Source of the DNA: Anaerolineae bacterium
GTDB lineage: Bacteria; Chloroflexota; Anaerolineae; Aggregatilineales; J027
Assembly: GCA_019913005.1 (NCBI GenBank)
Contig: JAIOHL010000169.1
Location: 1-64,000, forward strand
DNA: 64,000 nucleotides
Reading direction: 5' to 3'
Part shown: piece by piece, positions 1 through 8,769 of the stretch
How positions within the stretch are numbered: the first letter of the stretch is position 1
Layout of the letters: each line of letters begins with the position of its first letter
The notes under the pieces: model-generated
The model's input: only the letters and a program-made list of their open reading frames with translations
Database searches by the model: none
Told to the model about the DNA's origin: nothing
Translations under genes and position numbers: made by a program

Positions 1-1
1 T

Positions 2-586
<585 letters not shown>

Positions 587-599
587 TTAGATGAGTCGG

Positions 600-640
600 G
601 TGCAGGCCGTTTTGGATAGAAAGGGACCTGCACTTTTCTC
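600..640 (+). terminator. Intrinsic terminator after the binding-protein gene
   Basis: A 7-bp stem (gtgcagg at 600-606 with cctgcac at 627-633) is followed directly by tttt. It lies 14 bases after the stop codon, so it probably ends or attenuates transport-gene transcripts before the catabolic genes. Confidence 0.6.
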
Positions 641-655
641 AAGTTAAGTGATGCC

Positions 656-689
656 GGAGAGAGGGTTGACTAATACTAGCTCTCTCTCC
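656..689. promoter_or_regulatory. Inverted repeat upstream of the catabolic genes
   Basis: An 8-bp perfect inverted repeat (ggagagag at 656-663, ctctctcc at 682-689) lies between the terminator and the rbsD-like gene. It could be a repressor operator or a leader hairpin. No regulator gene is visible nearby, so its role is open. Confidence 0.35.
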
Positions 690-737
690 AAAACTACAGA
701 ATTCTAAGTTATAGCATGTTGTTGTAGGGAATAAAAC

Positions 738-1157
738 ATGATACATGGCGAACTTTTGCACCCAACCATTTTAAAAGCACTGGCTTCGGCGGGGCATGGC
801 TCAGTGGTATTGATCGCCGACAGCAATTATCCGTTTAGTACCGGGGCACATCCGGCGGCGGAACGGGTTTATCTAAATCTCGCTCCCGGTTTGGTACGGG
901 TAACGGATGTCGTGCGGGTCTTAGCGGCGACCATCCCCGTCGAAGCGGCCCATGCCATCGCGCCAGATAATGGGCCAGAACCGGCTATTTTTCAAGAATA
1001 TCGTCAATTATTGCCGGGTGTTGAAATTCAAACCTTAGGAAGATTCCCCTTTTATGAGGCGGCCCGTTCGGTCAATATAGCGCTTGTCATTGCAACAGGC
1101 GAGCAGCGCACATGGGCCTGTATTTTGCTGACTATCGGGGTTATCCAAGCGCGTTAG
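738..1157 (+). CDS. RbsD/FucU-family sugar mutarotase
   Basis: 139 residues, the normal length for the family. His20 in SAGHGSVVLIADSN and Asp28 sit where RbsD and FucU place their catalytic His and Asp, and the C-terminal ATGEQRTWACILL matches the conserved ATGE strand. These cytoplasmic decamers interconvert anomers (pyranose/furanose or alpha/beta) of freshly imported sugars. An aggga ribosome site precedes the ATG. It starts a co-directional run with the transketolase, kinase and isomerase genes and probably feeds them. The exact sugar cannot be read from the sequence. Confidence 0.85.
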   Translation: MIHGELLHPTILKALASAGHGSVVLIADSNYPFSTGAHPAAERVYLNLAPGLVRVTDVVRVLAATIPVEAAHAIAPDNGPEPAIFQEYRQLLPGVEIQTLGRFPFYEAARSVNIALVIATGEQRTWACILLTIGVIQAR

Positions 1158-1182
1158 ATGTAAATTCGGGAGATACGGGAAG

Positions 1183-2019
1183 ATGGACGTTCAAGCATTG
1201 CAGCTAAAGTCAGTGGCCTATCGCAAGACAATCTTAGAAATTATTAAACAAAGCGGGGCAGGGCATACTGCTGGAAGCCTCTCTTGTGTAGATATTTTGA
1301 ACGTCCTCTATAACCACGTCATGAATGTCAGCCCCGATAATTTTACCGATCCCAATCGTGACCGTTACATTCAAAGCAAAGGGCATTCGGTTGAGGCTTT
1401 GTATACAGTTTTGTGGGATAAAGGCTTTTATTCCCGCGAGGCGTTGGCGACCCTCAATAAATATCAGTCCAAATTCATCGGACACCCGACACGCAAAGTA
1501 CCCGGCATTGAGCAAAACACCGGGGCGTTGGGACATGGCCTTTCGTTGGCTGTCGGGACAGCGCTCGCCGCCAAAAAAGATGGGCGCAGCTATCGTGTCT
1601 ATACGCTGTTGGGAGACGGTGAATTGGCGGAGGGGTCAAGCTGGGAAGCCTCCATGACGGCGGCGCACTATCAACTGGATAATTTGGTGGTGATTATTGA
1701 CCGCAACACGCTTCAGATCACTGGTCGTACCGAAGAAGTCAACGGCCTTGAACCACTTGAAGATAAATTCGCTGCCTTTGGGTATGTGGTGCGGCATGTA
1801 GACGGCAATGACATCCGCGCTCTGATTGATATTTTTGAGCAAGTGCCGTTTATCCCGAATAAGCCCAATCTGATACTCGCGCATACGGTAAAAGGCAAGG
1901 GGATCAGTTTCATGGAAGACACGGTGAAGTGGCATCACCGCGTTCCAAGCGACGAAGAATTTGCGAAGGCGATTGAGGAATTGGATTCGGCAGAAGTGAA
2001 GTTAAAGGCAGCGGTGTGA
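1183..2019 (+). CDS. Transketolase, N-terminal (thiamine diphosphate-binding) subunit
   Basis: 278 residues, matching the PP-binding half of transketolase. The thiamine-diphosphate motif is visible as GDG at 144-146 ending at Asn175 (DRN), and the early GHTAGSLSCVDIL and KGHSVEALY segments are standard. It forms one functional enzyme with the next gene, which it overlaps (TGATG). Split transketolases are common in sugar operons; together with an FGGY kinase and a TIM-barrel isomerase this pair resembles the apulose-4-phosphate transketolase AptA/AptB of D-apiose catabolism. A general transketolase or another ketose-phosphate route is the alternative. Confidence 0.93.
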   Translation: MDVQALQLKSVAYRKTILEIIKQSGAGHTAGSLSCVDILNVLYNHVMNVSPDNFTDPNRDRYIQSKGHSVEALYTVLWDKGFYSREALATLNKYQSKFIGHPTRKVPGIEQNTGALGHGLSLAVGTALAAKKDGRSYRVYTLLGDGELAEGSSWEASMTAAHYQLDNLVVIIDRNTLQITGRTEEVNGLEPLEDKFAAFGYVVRHVDGNDIRALIDIFEQVPFIPNKPNLILAHTVKGKGISFMEDTVKWHHRVPSDEEFAKAIEELDSAEVKLKAAV

Positions 2020-2975
2020 TGGAACTTGTATTAGGTAAACCCAATCAGGATGTTTTTGCGGCGACCCTCTTGGAACTAGCCCAACATGACCCCAATATTC
2101 TGGTTGTCACAAGTGATTCACGCGGGTCGGGTAAGCTAGTGCCGTTTGGTCAAACCCTGCCCGATCAACTGGTTGAAGTGGGTATCGCGGAACAAAATCT
2201 CGTTGGGGTGTCGGCTGGATTGGCTTCAGCAGGGAAGAAGGTGTTTGCCGTCTCACCCGCCTGTTTTTTGACCACCCGCGCCCTCGAACAAATCAAAAAC
2301 GATGTGGCTTATTCCAATAATCCAGTTCGCGTGATTGGGATTAGCGCCGGGGTCAGTTATGGCGCATTGGGTTCGACCCACCATTCGCTGCACGACTTTG
2401 CTGCACTGCGTACCATCAATAATATTGACATTATGGTGCCTGCCGATAATTATGAAACCCGACAGGCCGTCCTAGCCGCGATGAATCACCCCCGCCCGAT
2501 GTATCTGCGCTTTGGGAAACGGGCGGTCTATGATTTACACACCCCGGATACCCCATTTGAGATCGGGAAGGCGATACGACTTCGTGAAGGGCGCGATGTC
2601 ACCTTGATTGCCAGCGGCGAGACAGTAGCTCCGGCAGTGATGGCGGCTGAACGATTAGCGACGGTTGGGATTTCGTGCCGTGTGCTCAGTATGCACACCC
2701 TCAAGCCATTTGATGTTGAAGCCGTCCAACAAGCAGCACGCGAAACCCATGCCATTATCACCGTTGAGGAACATAGTGTTTTTGGTGGATTGGGCGAGGC
2801 GTGCGCTTCGATCTTGATGCAAGGCGGCTATCATGTGCCCTTCAAGATTGTCGGCATCCCCGATGAGGATACTGTGACGGGCAGCCAAGCCGAAATCTTT
2901 AACCACTATGGCATATCCGCTGAGGGATTGGCGGCAACAGCCCAAGCCTTGTTACAGGTGGAGCAGCTATCATGA
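2019..2975 (+). CDS. Transketolase, C-terminal (pyrimidine-binding) subunit
   Basis: 318 residues from the ATG at 2019; a GTG at 2016 would add one codon, but ATG overlaps the previous stop as TGATG, which favours translational coupling. The catalytic Glu lies in VEVGIAEQNLVG, followed by the C-terminal transketolase domain (IITVEEHSVFGGLGEA). Together with the N subunit it transfers two-carbon ketol units between sugar phosphates. Its own stop overlaps the start of the kinase gene (ATGA at 2972-2975), so the subunits and kinase are likely made from one message. Confidence 0.93.
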   Translation: MELVLGKPNQDVFAATLLELAQHDPNILVVTSDSRGSGKLVPFGQTLPDQLVEVGIAEQNLVGVSAGLASAGKKVFAVSPACFLTTRALEQIKNDVAYSNNPVRVIGISAGVSYGALGSTHHSLHDFAALRTINNIDIMVPADNYETRQAVLAAMNHPRPMYLRFGKRAVYDLHTPDTPFEIGKAIRLREGRDVTLIASGETVAPAVMAAERLATVGISCRVLSMHTLKPFDVEAVQQAARETHAIITVEEHSVFGGLGEACASILMQGGYHVPFKIVGIPDEDTVTGSQAEIFNHYGISAEGLAATAQALLQVEQLS

Positions 2976-4450
2976 GTGTCGTTCTCGCGGTAGATCAATC
3001 CACCTCCTCAACCAAAGCCATGTTGTTTGGCGAGCAGGGCGAACTACTTGGTAAGACGGCAGTAGACCATCAGCAGTATTATCCGCAGCCGGGTTGGGTT
3101 GAACACGACGCCGAAGAAATTTACCAGAATATGCTGCGGGTAGTTGGCGATTTATTTCAGCAGCATCCCGGTGTCAAAAATAATCTGCTGTGCCTGAGTA
3201 TCACCAATCAGCGTGAAACGATAGTGGTGTTTGACCGTCAGTCCGGGAAACCACTACATCATGCAATTGTGTGGCAGTGCCGTCGGGGTGAACCGTATTG
3301 CGCCCGCCTGATGGAAGCCGGACACAGTGAGACCGTTCAACAGTTGACGGGCCTCAAAATTGACACCTATTTCCCTGCCTCCAAACTCACATGGCTGCTT
3401 GAGCATGTCCCTGAAATTCGGTCACGACTCTCAGATGGCTCGGCGCTGCTCGGCACGATTGACACCTATTTGATTTATCGGCTGACGGAAGGACGCTCAT
3501 TTTTCAGCGACCAGACCAATGCTTCGCGCACGTTGTTATATGACATCAATAGCCTATCGTGGAGCGATACCATGTGTGAATTGTTCCATGTGCCGCGCCA
3601 TGCTCTGCCGGAAGTGATAGACAGCACGGCTCAATTTGGCGAGACCACACTGGGCGGTTTATTGGAAAAAACCATTCTCATTTGCGGTGTGATGGGGGAT
3701 TCACAGGCGGCGTTGTTTGCTGAACGATGTTTCCAACCGGGCATGGCAAAAGTTACCTTTGGCACGGGGTCATCGGTGCTGCTCAATATTGGCGATAGGA
3801 TGCGACTCTCCCCTAATGGCATTGTCACAACGGTGGGGTGGGTGTATCAAGGACGCCCTGCCTATGCGTTTGAGGGCATCACGAATTTCACGGGTGGCAC
3901 GATTGCGTGGATGCGTGACCAGATGAAGTTAATTGAATCGCCCCAAGAGACTGAGGCCCTTGCCCAAGCCGTGCCGGATAATGGGGGTGTCTATTTGATT
4001 CCGGCGTTTGTGGGGTTAAGTGCTCCCTATTGGCAGCCGAATGCGCGGGCCGCGATTGTGGGTATGACCGCCGCCAGCACCAAAAACCATATCGTCCGCG
4101 CTGCCCTAGAATCCATCGCTTATCAGATTCGGGATGTACTGGATTTGATGGCCGCCGACGCAGGAATTGCCCTGCAATATATCTATGGCGATGGCGGCAT
4201 GATTCATAACCGATTTTTGATGCAATTTGTGGCCGATATTACTCAGATGACGGTGCGTGCTTCCAGTTTGCCAGAGCTATCGGCTTTGGGGGCGGTCATG
4301 GCGGGTTGGTTGGGGAGGGGGGTTTACGACTCAACCACCGGGTTGGAAGGGCTGCCTCATCATTTTGAAGATTACGTTCCCCAGATGGCAGCATCGGCGG
4401 TGCAGGATTATTACGCAGGCTGGAAAGCAGCCGTGCAGCGCGTCTTGTAA
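2972..4450 (+). CDS. FGGY-family carbohydrate kinase (glycerol-kinase-like)
   Basis: 492 residues with both FGGY domains. VLAVDQSTSSTKAMLF is the N-terminal phosphate motif, ITNQRETIVVFDRQSGKP and VWQCRRGEP are typical of the glycerol kinase branch, and FGTGSSVLLNIG plus GDGGMIHNRFLMQ are the C-terminal ATP-site motifs. It phosphorylates a small polyol or ketose in the cytoplasm. The coupling to a split transketolase argues for a ketose (for example apulose or erythrulose) rather than glycerol, but substrate specificity is inference. The gene overlaps the preceding one by four bases. Confidence 0.9.
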   Translation: MSVVLAVDQSTSSTKAMLFGEQGELLGKTAVDHQQYYPQPGWVEHDAEEIYQNMLRVVGDLFQQHPGVKNNLLCLSITNQRETIVVFDRQSGKPLHHAIVWQCRRGEPYCARLMEAGHSETVQQLTGLKIDTYFPASKLTWLLEHVPEIRSRLSDGSALLGTIDTYLIYRLTEGRSFFSDQTNASRTLLYDINSLSWSDTMCELFHVPRHALPEVIDSTAQFGETTLGGLLEKTILICGVMGDSQAALFAERCFQPGMAKVTFGTGSSVLLNIGDRMRLSPNGIVTTVGWVYQGRPAYAFEGITNFTGGTIAWMRDQMKLIESPQETEALAQAVPDNGGVYLIPAFVGLSAPYWQPNARAAIVGMTAASTKNHIVRAALESIAYQIRDVLDLMAADAGIALQYIYGDGGMIHNRFLMQFVADITQMTVRASSLPELSALGAVMAGWLGRGVYDSTTGLEGLPHHFEDYVPQMAASAVQDYYAGWKAAVQRVL

Positions 4451-4483
4451 ATGAACCAGTAGAAACAGAAAAAGGAATACCCT

Positions 4484-5458
4484 ATGTCAAATTTGAGATT
4501 CGGTGCCGGCCTATGGATGTTTGGTCAATTTGTGGATCGTTATGCGGCGGATGCCTATGGCCCACCCGTCAATACCCTTGAAGCGATTGCCCTTGCCGGA
4601 TCGGTGGGGGGATTGGAAGTGGTAGACATCAATTATCCCTTTGGCGATGGCATCACGGTGCAACAGGTCAAGGATGCGTTTGATAAGGCGAAATTACGCG
4701 CCTATGCCGTGACGCCCCACATTTATATGCAGGAATATGTGCGCGGGGCGTTTACCAACCCGGATGCCAGTGTGCGGCGCAAGGCGATTGATCGGTGCAA
4801 GGCGGCGATTGATGTGGCCCGCCAGTTGAACCCGAAATATGTGAAATTCTGGCCCGGTCAGGACGGCTATGATTATCCTTTCCAAGCTGATTACGCCCAA
4901 TTGTGGGATTATTCGGTTAGTGCGGTGCGTGAATTGGCTCAATTTGCGCCTGATTTGCAATTTGCGATTGAGTGCAAATTTAAAGAACCGCGCACCCACA
5001 TTACCCCGTTCTGTAATGTCGCCACAACGCTGCTGGCGATTCAGGATGTGGGGGTTCAAAATGTCGGCATCGTCATGGACGTGGGTCATTCATTTTTTGC
5101 CAAAGAAACCCCTGCCGAAGCGGTGCAACTGGCGCATCGGTTTGGCAAGCTGACCAGTGTAGAAATTAATGACAATTGGCGTGAATGGGACGACGATATG
5201 GCGGTTGGGTCGGTGCATTTGATTGAATCGCTAGAATATATGCTGGCGCTTCGCAAAATCGGCTGGAAAGACCCCATCTTGCTCGATCAATTCCCCTTCC
5301 GTGAAGACCCAGTTCGCGCTGCCCGTGCCAGTTTGAACACCATCCGCCGCTTGGATGCTTTATTAGACCGGATTGACCTCAAGGCGCTCCAAACCGCTCA
5401 AGATCATCAAGATGCGCTGGCCGCCCAGCAGCTTGTTTTGAACGAGTTCCTTTCCTAG
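4484..5458 (+). CDS. Sugar isomerase/epimerase, xylose-isomerase-like TIM barrel
   Basis: 324 residues. The metal-binding set of AP-endonuclease-2/xylose-isomerase-like barrels is visible: Glu163 (FAIECKFKE), Asp199 and His202 (IVMDVGHSF), and Glu227 (SVEINDNWREWDDD). The family interconverts aldose and ketose or epimerises ketoses using a divalent metal. As last gene of the operon it would make the ketose for the FGGY kinase; a D-apiose isomerase role fits the neighbourhood. A terminator follows, which closes the operon. Confidence 0.85.
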   Translation: MSNLRFGAGLWMFGQFVDRYAADAYGPPVNTLEAIALAGSVGGLEVVDINYPFGDGITVQQVKDAFDKAKLRAYAVTPHIYMQEYVRGAFTNPDASVRRKAIDRCKAAIDVARQLNPKYVKFWPGQDGYDYPFQADYAQLWDYSVSAVRELAQFAPDLQFAIECKFKEPRTHITPFCNVATTLLAIQDVGVQNVGIVMDVGHSFFAKETPAEAVQLAHRFGKLTSVEINDNWREWDDDMAVGSVHLIESLEYMLALRKIGWKDPILLDQFPFREDPVRAARASLNTIRRLDALLDRIDLKALQTAQDHQDALAAQQLVLNEFLS

Positions 5459-5480
5459 TTTTACTGTAATCGTAGCATCG

Positions 5481-5527
5481 CCAAAGAGGTCGTTTTCCCA
5501 TGATGTCCGGGAAGGCGGCCTTTTTGG
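5481..5527 (+). terminator. Intrinsic terminator of the sugar operon
   Basis: A 12-bp stem with two G-T wobbles pairs ccaaagaggtcg (5481-5492) with cggcctttttgg (5516-5527); the T run lies in the second arm. It sits 22 bases after the isomerase stop. Confidence 0.75.
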
Positions 5528-5549
5528 TTTACGACCATGCCACATCTAC

Positions 5550-5577
5550 TGTTTACCCCCTACCAAATAGGTATAAT
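5550..5577 (+). promoter_or_regulatory. Candidate promoter for the secreted-protein gene
   Basis: A perfect -10 hexamer (TATAAT, 5572-5577) has a weak -35 (tgttta, 5550-5555) 16 bases upstream and lies 63 bases before the chosen ATG. Confidence 0.5.
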
Positions 5578-5640
5578 GAGATGACACCGACATAAAGCAA
5601 CATAGTCGTTTTCTCCGTCAGCGTGATAAGGAGGATTGCG

Positions 5641-7014
5641 ATGAAACCGCTTGTGTTTTTTGCTGTGATTTTAATGCTTGGCCTCTCGACCACGACCTTT
5701 GCCCAAGCGCCTAGTCCTCTCATACAACCCGATGATCTCGACTACTTGGGGGCATTTCGTTTGCCTGAAGCGGGTTTGCGACCTGATACGTTTGAATATG
5801 GTGGCAACGCGATGACATTCAACCCCGATGGTGATCCTAACGGAATGGAGGATGGTTTTCCGGGATCGCTGTTTATCACTGGGCATGATCGCCTGCCGTA
5901 TGGTGAATTACCAGATGGCAGTCGAGTTGCCGAAATCAATATCCCCATTCCCATCAATGCCGCCCACGTGAATGCGCTCAATCGCGCCGATTATTTGCAA
6001 CCCCTTACCGATGTCACCGCAGGTTACTTTGTAGGCTTGGATGAAATTCCGCGTATCGGTCTGCAATATCTCAATCGTCCAGAAACTGGGCCGTTGATTC
6101 ATATTGCGTGGGGGCAGCACCTTCATCCAGAACCAGAAGCGCCCTCGCATGGGTGGTTTAGCCCCGAGCTTGCCAACGCTAACATGCAGGGGGCATGGTT
6201 TGTCAGCACCGAGTATCCCTACAGCGTCAATGGCTATCTGTTTGAAATCCCGACAGAATGGGCAGATACCTATGTGGGTGGACGTTATCTCGCCACTGGA
6301 CGGTTTCGGGATGGGGGATGGTCGGGTATGGGGCCAGCGTTGTTGGCCTATCGTGCATGGGACGAACAAGGTAATCCAGCGCTGGATGGTACGGTTTTGG
6401 ATGCCATCCCACTGCTGCTGTATCAAACGTCCGATACTACCTCGAATATTGAGGGCAATATGAATGGATACCAACATCCTGATGAATGGGAAGGAGGGGC
6501 TTGGCTGACCGCCAGCGATGGCAGGTCGGCGGTGTTGTTTGTGGGTACAAAAAGCGTCGGCGAAAAATATTGGTATGGGTGGGTCAATCCGGCAGGGCCA
6601 GCATTTCCCTGTGTAGAAACCACGTTGGTCGGTCAATTCGACGTGTGCCGCTTGGCGGACGGGACGCCGTGTCCGCCTGAAGATTTGCAGGGGTGTGAGG
6701 GACATAATGATTATCGTGGGTGGTGGAGTTCGGCGTTTGTCGGTCAGTTCATTTTCTATAGCCCCGATGATCTAGCACAAGTCGCACAGGGTCATTTATC
6801 CCCCGACCAACCGCAACCCTATACCAGCTTGGATGTAGATGAATATCTCTATCTCAATCCCGACCAAGTGGAATTGGAAATGTTGGGAACGGGTGTGCAG
6901 CGACGAGGACGGATTGGCGATGCGACTTATGACCGGGCCAACCAATTGCTTTATGTATTAGAGCTTTTTGCGGATGGTGCTCAACCGATTGTACATGTCT
7001 GGCGGGTGGAATAG
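5641..7014 (+). CDS. Secreted protein of unknown function
   Basis: 457 residues from the ATG at 5641, chosen because aaggagg lies six bases upstream; the in-frame GTG at 5623 would place that site inside the gene. The N terminus is a clear signal peptide ending near FAQA, so the protein is exported. The mature part has PDDLDYLGAFRLP, a repeated pattern of Gly/Trp-rich strands and a small Cys cluster (CVETTL, CRLADGTPC, GCEGH) around residues 325-360. It reads like an all-beta extracellular protein, perhaps a propeller, but I do not recognise the family. It has its own promoter and is not coupled to its neighbours. Confidence 0.75.
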   Translation: MKPLVFFAVILMLGLSTTTFAQAPSPLIQPDDLDYLGAFRLPEAGLRPDTFEYGGNAMTFNPDGDPNGMEDGFPGSLFITGHDRLPYGELPDGSRVAEINIPIPINAAHVNALNRADYLQPLTDVTAGYFVGLDEIPRIGLQYLNRPETGPLIHIAWGQHLHPEPEAPSHGWFSPELANANMQGAWFVSTEYPYSVNGYLFEIPTEWADTYVGGRYLATGRFRDGGWSGMGPALLAYRAWDEQGNPALDGTVLDAIPLLLYQTSDTTSNIEGNMNGYQHPDEWEGGAWLTASDGRSAVLFVGTKSVGEKYWYGWVNPAGPAFPCVETTLVGQFDVCRLADGTPCPPEDLQGCEGHNDYRGWWSSAFVGQFIFYSPDDLAQVAQGHLSPDQPQPYTSLDVDEYLYLNPDQVELEMLGTGVQRRGRIGDATYDRANQLLYVLELFADGAQPIVHVWRVE

Positions 7015-7118
7015 CCCTCTTTAGATAGACTCACGGATTTTCCGTGACATTTCACACGTTCTCATTTTCAAGGATTGAGGGACGATATTATCCATGTGTA
7101 TTCATTGAGGAGGTACGC

Positions 7119-8162
7119 ATGGTATTTGAGCCAAATTTTATGACGACCCATGTGGGCAGCGTCCCGCACCTTGAACCAGAGGCCCTCGGTGAGCGCTTGG
7201 CAAAACGGCTGGATATTCCAACATGGCTGCAACTACCGCGCCGTGACTTTCGGGAGAGTATGTATGCCCAATATAGCGCCCATCTGCCCGGTATTATGGT
7301 AGACGAACAAAAGGAGAAAATTTATTTTGACACCACTGGCGACCTTACCCCTGCCCTAGAAACTTTTTACGAGCATTATTTGGCAGATGAGGTCGCGTAT
7401 TTTGATCTCCGATCTGCCTATTCAGCGGGTTTTCAAACCCTGCTCGATCAGTTATGCCATATCCCCGGCGAATGGGTCAAAGGGCAGGTAACTGGGCCGA
7501 TCAGTTTTGGACTGACCGTGACTGACCAAGACTTGCGGGCCAGCCTCTATCATGACCTGCTTGCCGATGCGATTATCAAAAACACTGCCATGATTGCCCG
7601 CTGGCAGATTCAGCATTTACGCACGGTACGTCCGAATGTCATTTTGTTTGTGGACGAACCCTATATGGCATCGTTCGGGTCGGCGTTTATCAGCCTGAGT
7701 CGTGAACAAGTAACTGAGATGCTGAATGAGGTATTCGCGGCGATTCATCAAGAGGGGGCGCTGGCCGGTGTTCACTGCTGTGCCAATACGGATTGGTCGG
7801 TACTGTTAGAAACCTCAGTAGATATTCTAAATCTCGATAGCAATGGCTATCTCGAAACGCTGGCCCTGTATCCGGCTGAATTACGGGCGTTTTTGGATCG
7901 GGGCGGGATTATCGCTTGGGGGGCTGTTCCCAATGATGAATCGGTCACTAAGACCACGCCACAAGCATTGGCAGCGCGACTTGACACTGGCCTGAAATTG
8001 ATTTGTCAAAAGGCGGAGGCCAGCGGTGTTTCCATCACAGTGCAGGAGCTTCAATCACGCAGTTTATTAACCCCAAGCTGCGGGTTGGGTTCAGCCAATA
8101 TCGCCGTCGCTGAACAGGTTTTCGATATGTTGGTGGCGACAGGTGAACTACTGCACCACTAG
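7119..8162 (+). CDS. MetE/UROD-like zinc-dependent methyltransferase
   Basis: 347 residues from the ATG at 7119, which has gaggagg just upstream; an in-frame start at 7044 lacks this. The sequence opens with TTHVGSVPH, typical of the catalytic barrel of cobalamin-independent methionine synthase and its short homologues. Zinc ligands are conserved: His219-x-Cys221 (VHCCANTDW) and Cys321 (TPSCGLGSA). It lacks the N-terminal MetE domain, as do short MetE-like proteins that use other methyl donors such as methylcorrinoids. Lying next to the CODH/ACS cluster, it could draw methyl groups from that pathway, but this is inference. Confidence 0.8.
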   Translation: MVFEPNFMTTHVGSVPHLEPEALGERLAKRLDIPTWLQLPRRDFRESMYAQYSAHLPGIMVDEQKEKIYFDTTGDLTPALETFYEHYLADEVAYFDLRSAYSAGFQTLLDQLCHIPGEWVKGQVTGPISFGLTVTDQDLRASLYHDLLADAIIKNTAMIARWQIQHLRTVRPNVILFVDEPYMASFGSAFISLSREQVTEMLNEVFAAIHQEGALAGVHCCANTDWSVLLETSVDILNLDSNGYLETLALYPAELRAFLDRGGIIAWGAVPNDESVTKTTPQALAARLDTGLKLICQKAEASGVSITVQELQSRSLLTPSCGLGSANIAVAEQVFDMLVATGELLHH

Positions 8163-8361
8163 GCGAAAGCAATCTGTTACCAAGTTTCTCGGCATGACAA
8201 TTAGAAAGAAAACAAGGGAAGGAAATCACTTGTATTTATTCTTCCCCTAAACGACTATCAGCATTATTTAGAGCTAGTGTTGTTCGAGTTTTTTGTACTT
8301 GACAACCTCATAAATGGACGGGTCATGGTCGCTAAAGTTTCCCAAATGAAAGCAGAGCACT

Positions 8362-8769
8362 ATGGAAACTATTATCTTAGATGTCCCGACGATGTACGGG
8401 GATCATCATGTCCTTGAAGTCCGCCGCATCTTGCTGGAGATGCCGGGTATAACGGAAGTTTATGCCAGTAGCTGTTTCGGCACCATCGAGATTTCGTTTG
8501 ACCCCACTGTACTTGATGCCGATACTATCAAAACCACGCTGCAACAAGCGGGGTACACCGAGACAATGGCGATACCTGTAGAACCGGATAGCGCCACAAC
8601 CACGAACGACAATTCCTCCTCGCCTCCTTATTTCCGACACACCATCGCTTATAAACAAACTGGCTCGACGATCAATTTTGAACAGCATGTCCCAAGTGCT
8701 GCCCATGCACTCTGGCCGTGCCCCGGTCTAGGAAGAGTCAGCAAGATGGGAGAGACCGATCATGCCTAA
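8362..8769 (+). CDS. HMA-like (heavy-metal-associated fold) small protein at head of CODH/ACS operon
   Basis: 135 residues. Residues 1-70 follow the pattern of an HMA domain: beta-alpha-beta with IILDVPTMYGDHHVLEVRRILLEMPG, then IEISFDP and LQQAGY. The usual MxCxxC metal loop reads M-Y-G-D-H-H, so one Cys becomes Gly and the other His. The remaining tail is polar and probably disordered. The stop overlaps the cooS start by eight bases, so it is co-translated with the nickel enzyme. A metal-delivery or assembly role is a reasonable guess, not shown. A TTGACA at 8299-8304 may be part of the operon promoter, without a good -10. Confidence 0.7.
   Translation: METIILDVPTMYGDHHVLEVRRILLEMPGITEVYASSCFGTIEISFDPTVLDADTIKTTLQQAGYTETMAIPVEPDSATTTNDNSSSPPYFRHTIAYKQTGSTINFEQHVPSAAHALWPCPGLGRVSKMGETDHA

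Noticed and set aside
2972-4450. Calling the FGGY kinase glpK
   Set aside because: The sequence is glycerol-kinase-like, but the operon has no glycerol uptake or glycerol-3-phosphate dehydrogenase genes and is tied to a transketolase.
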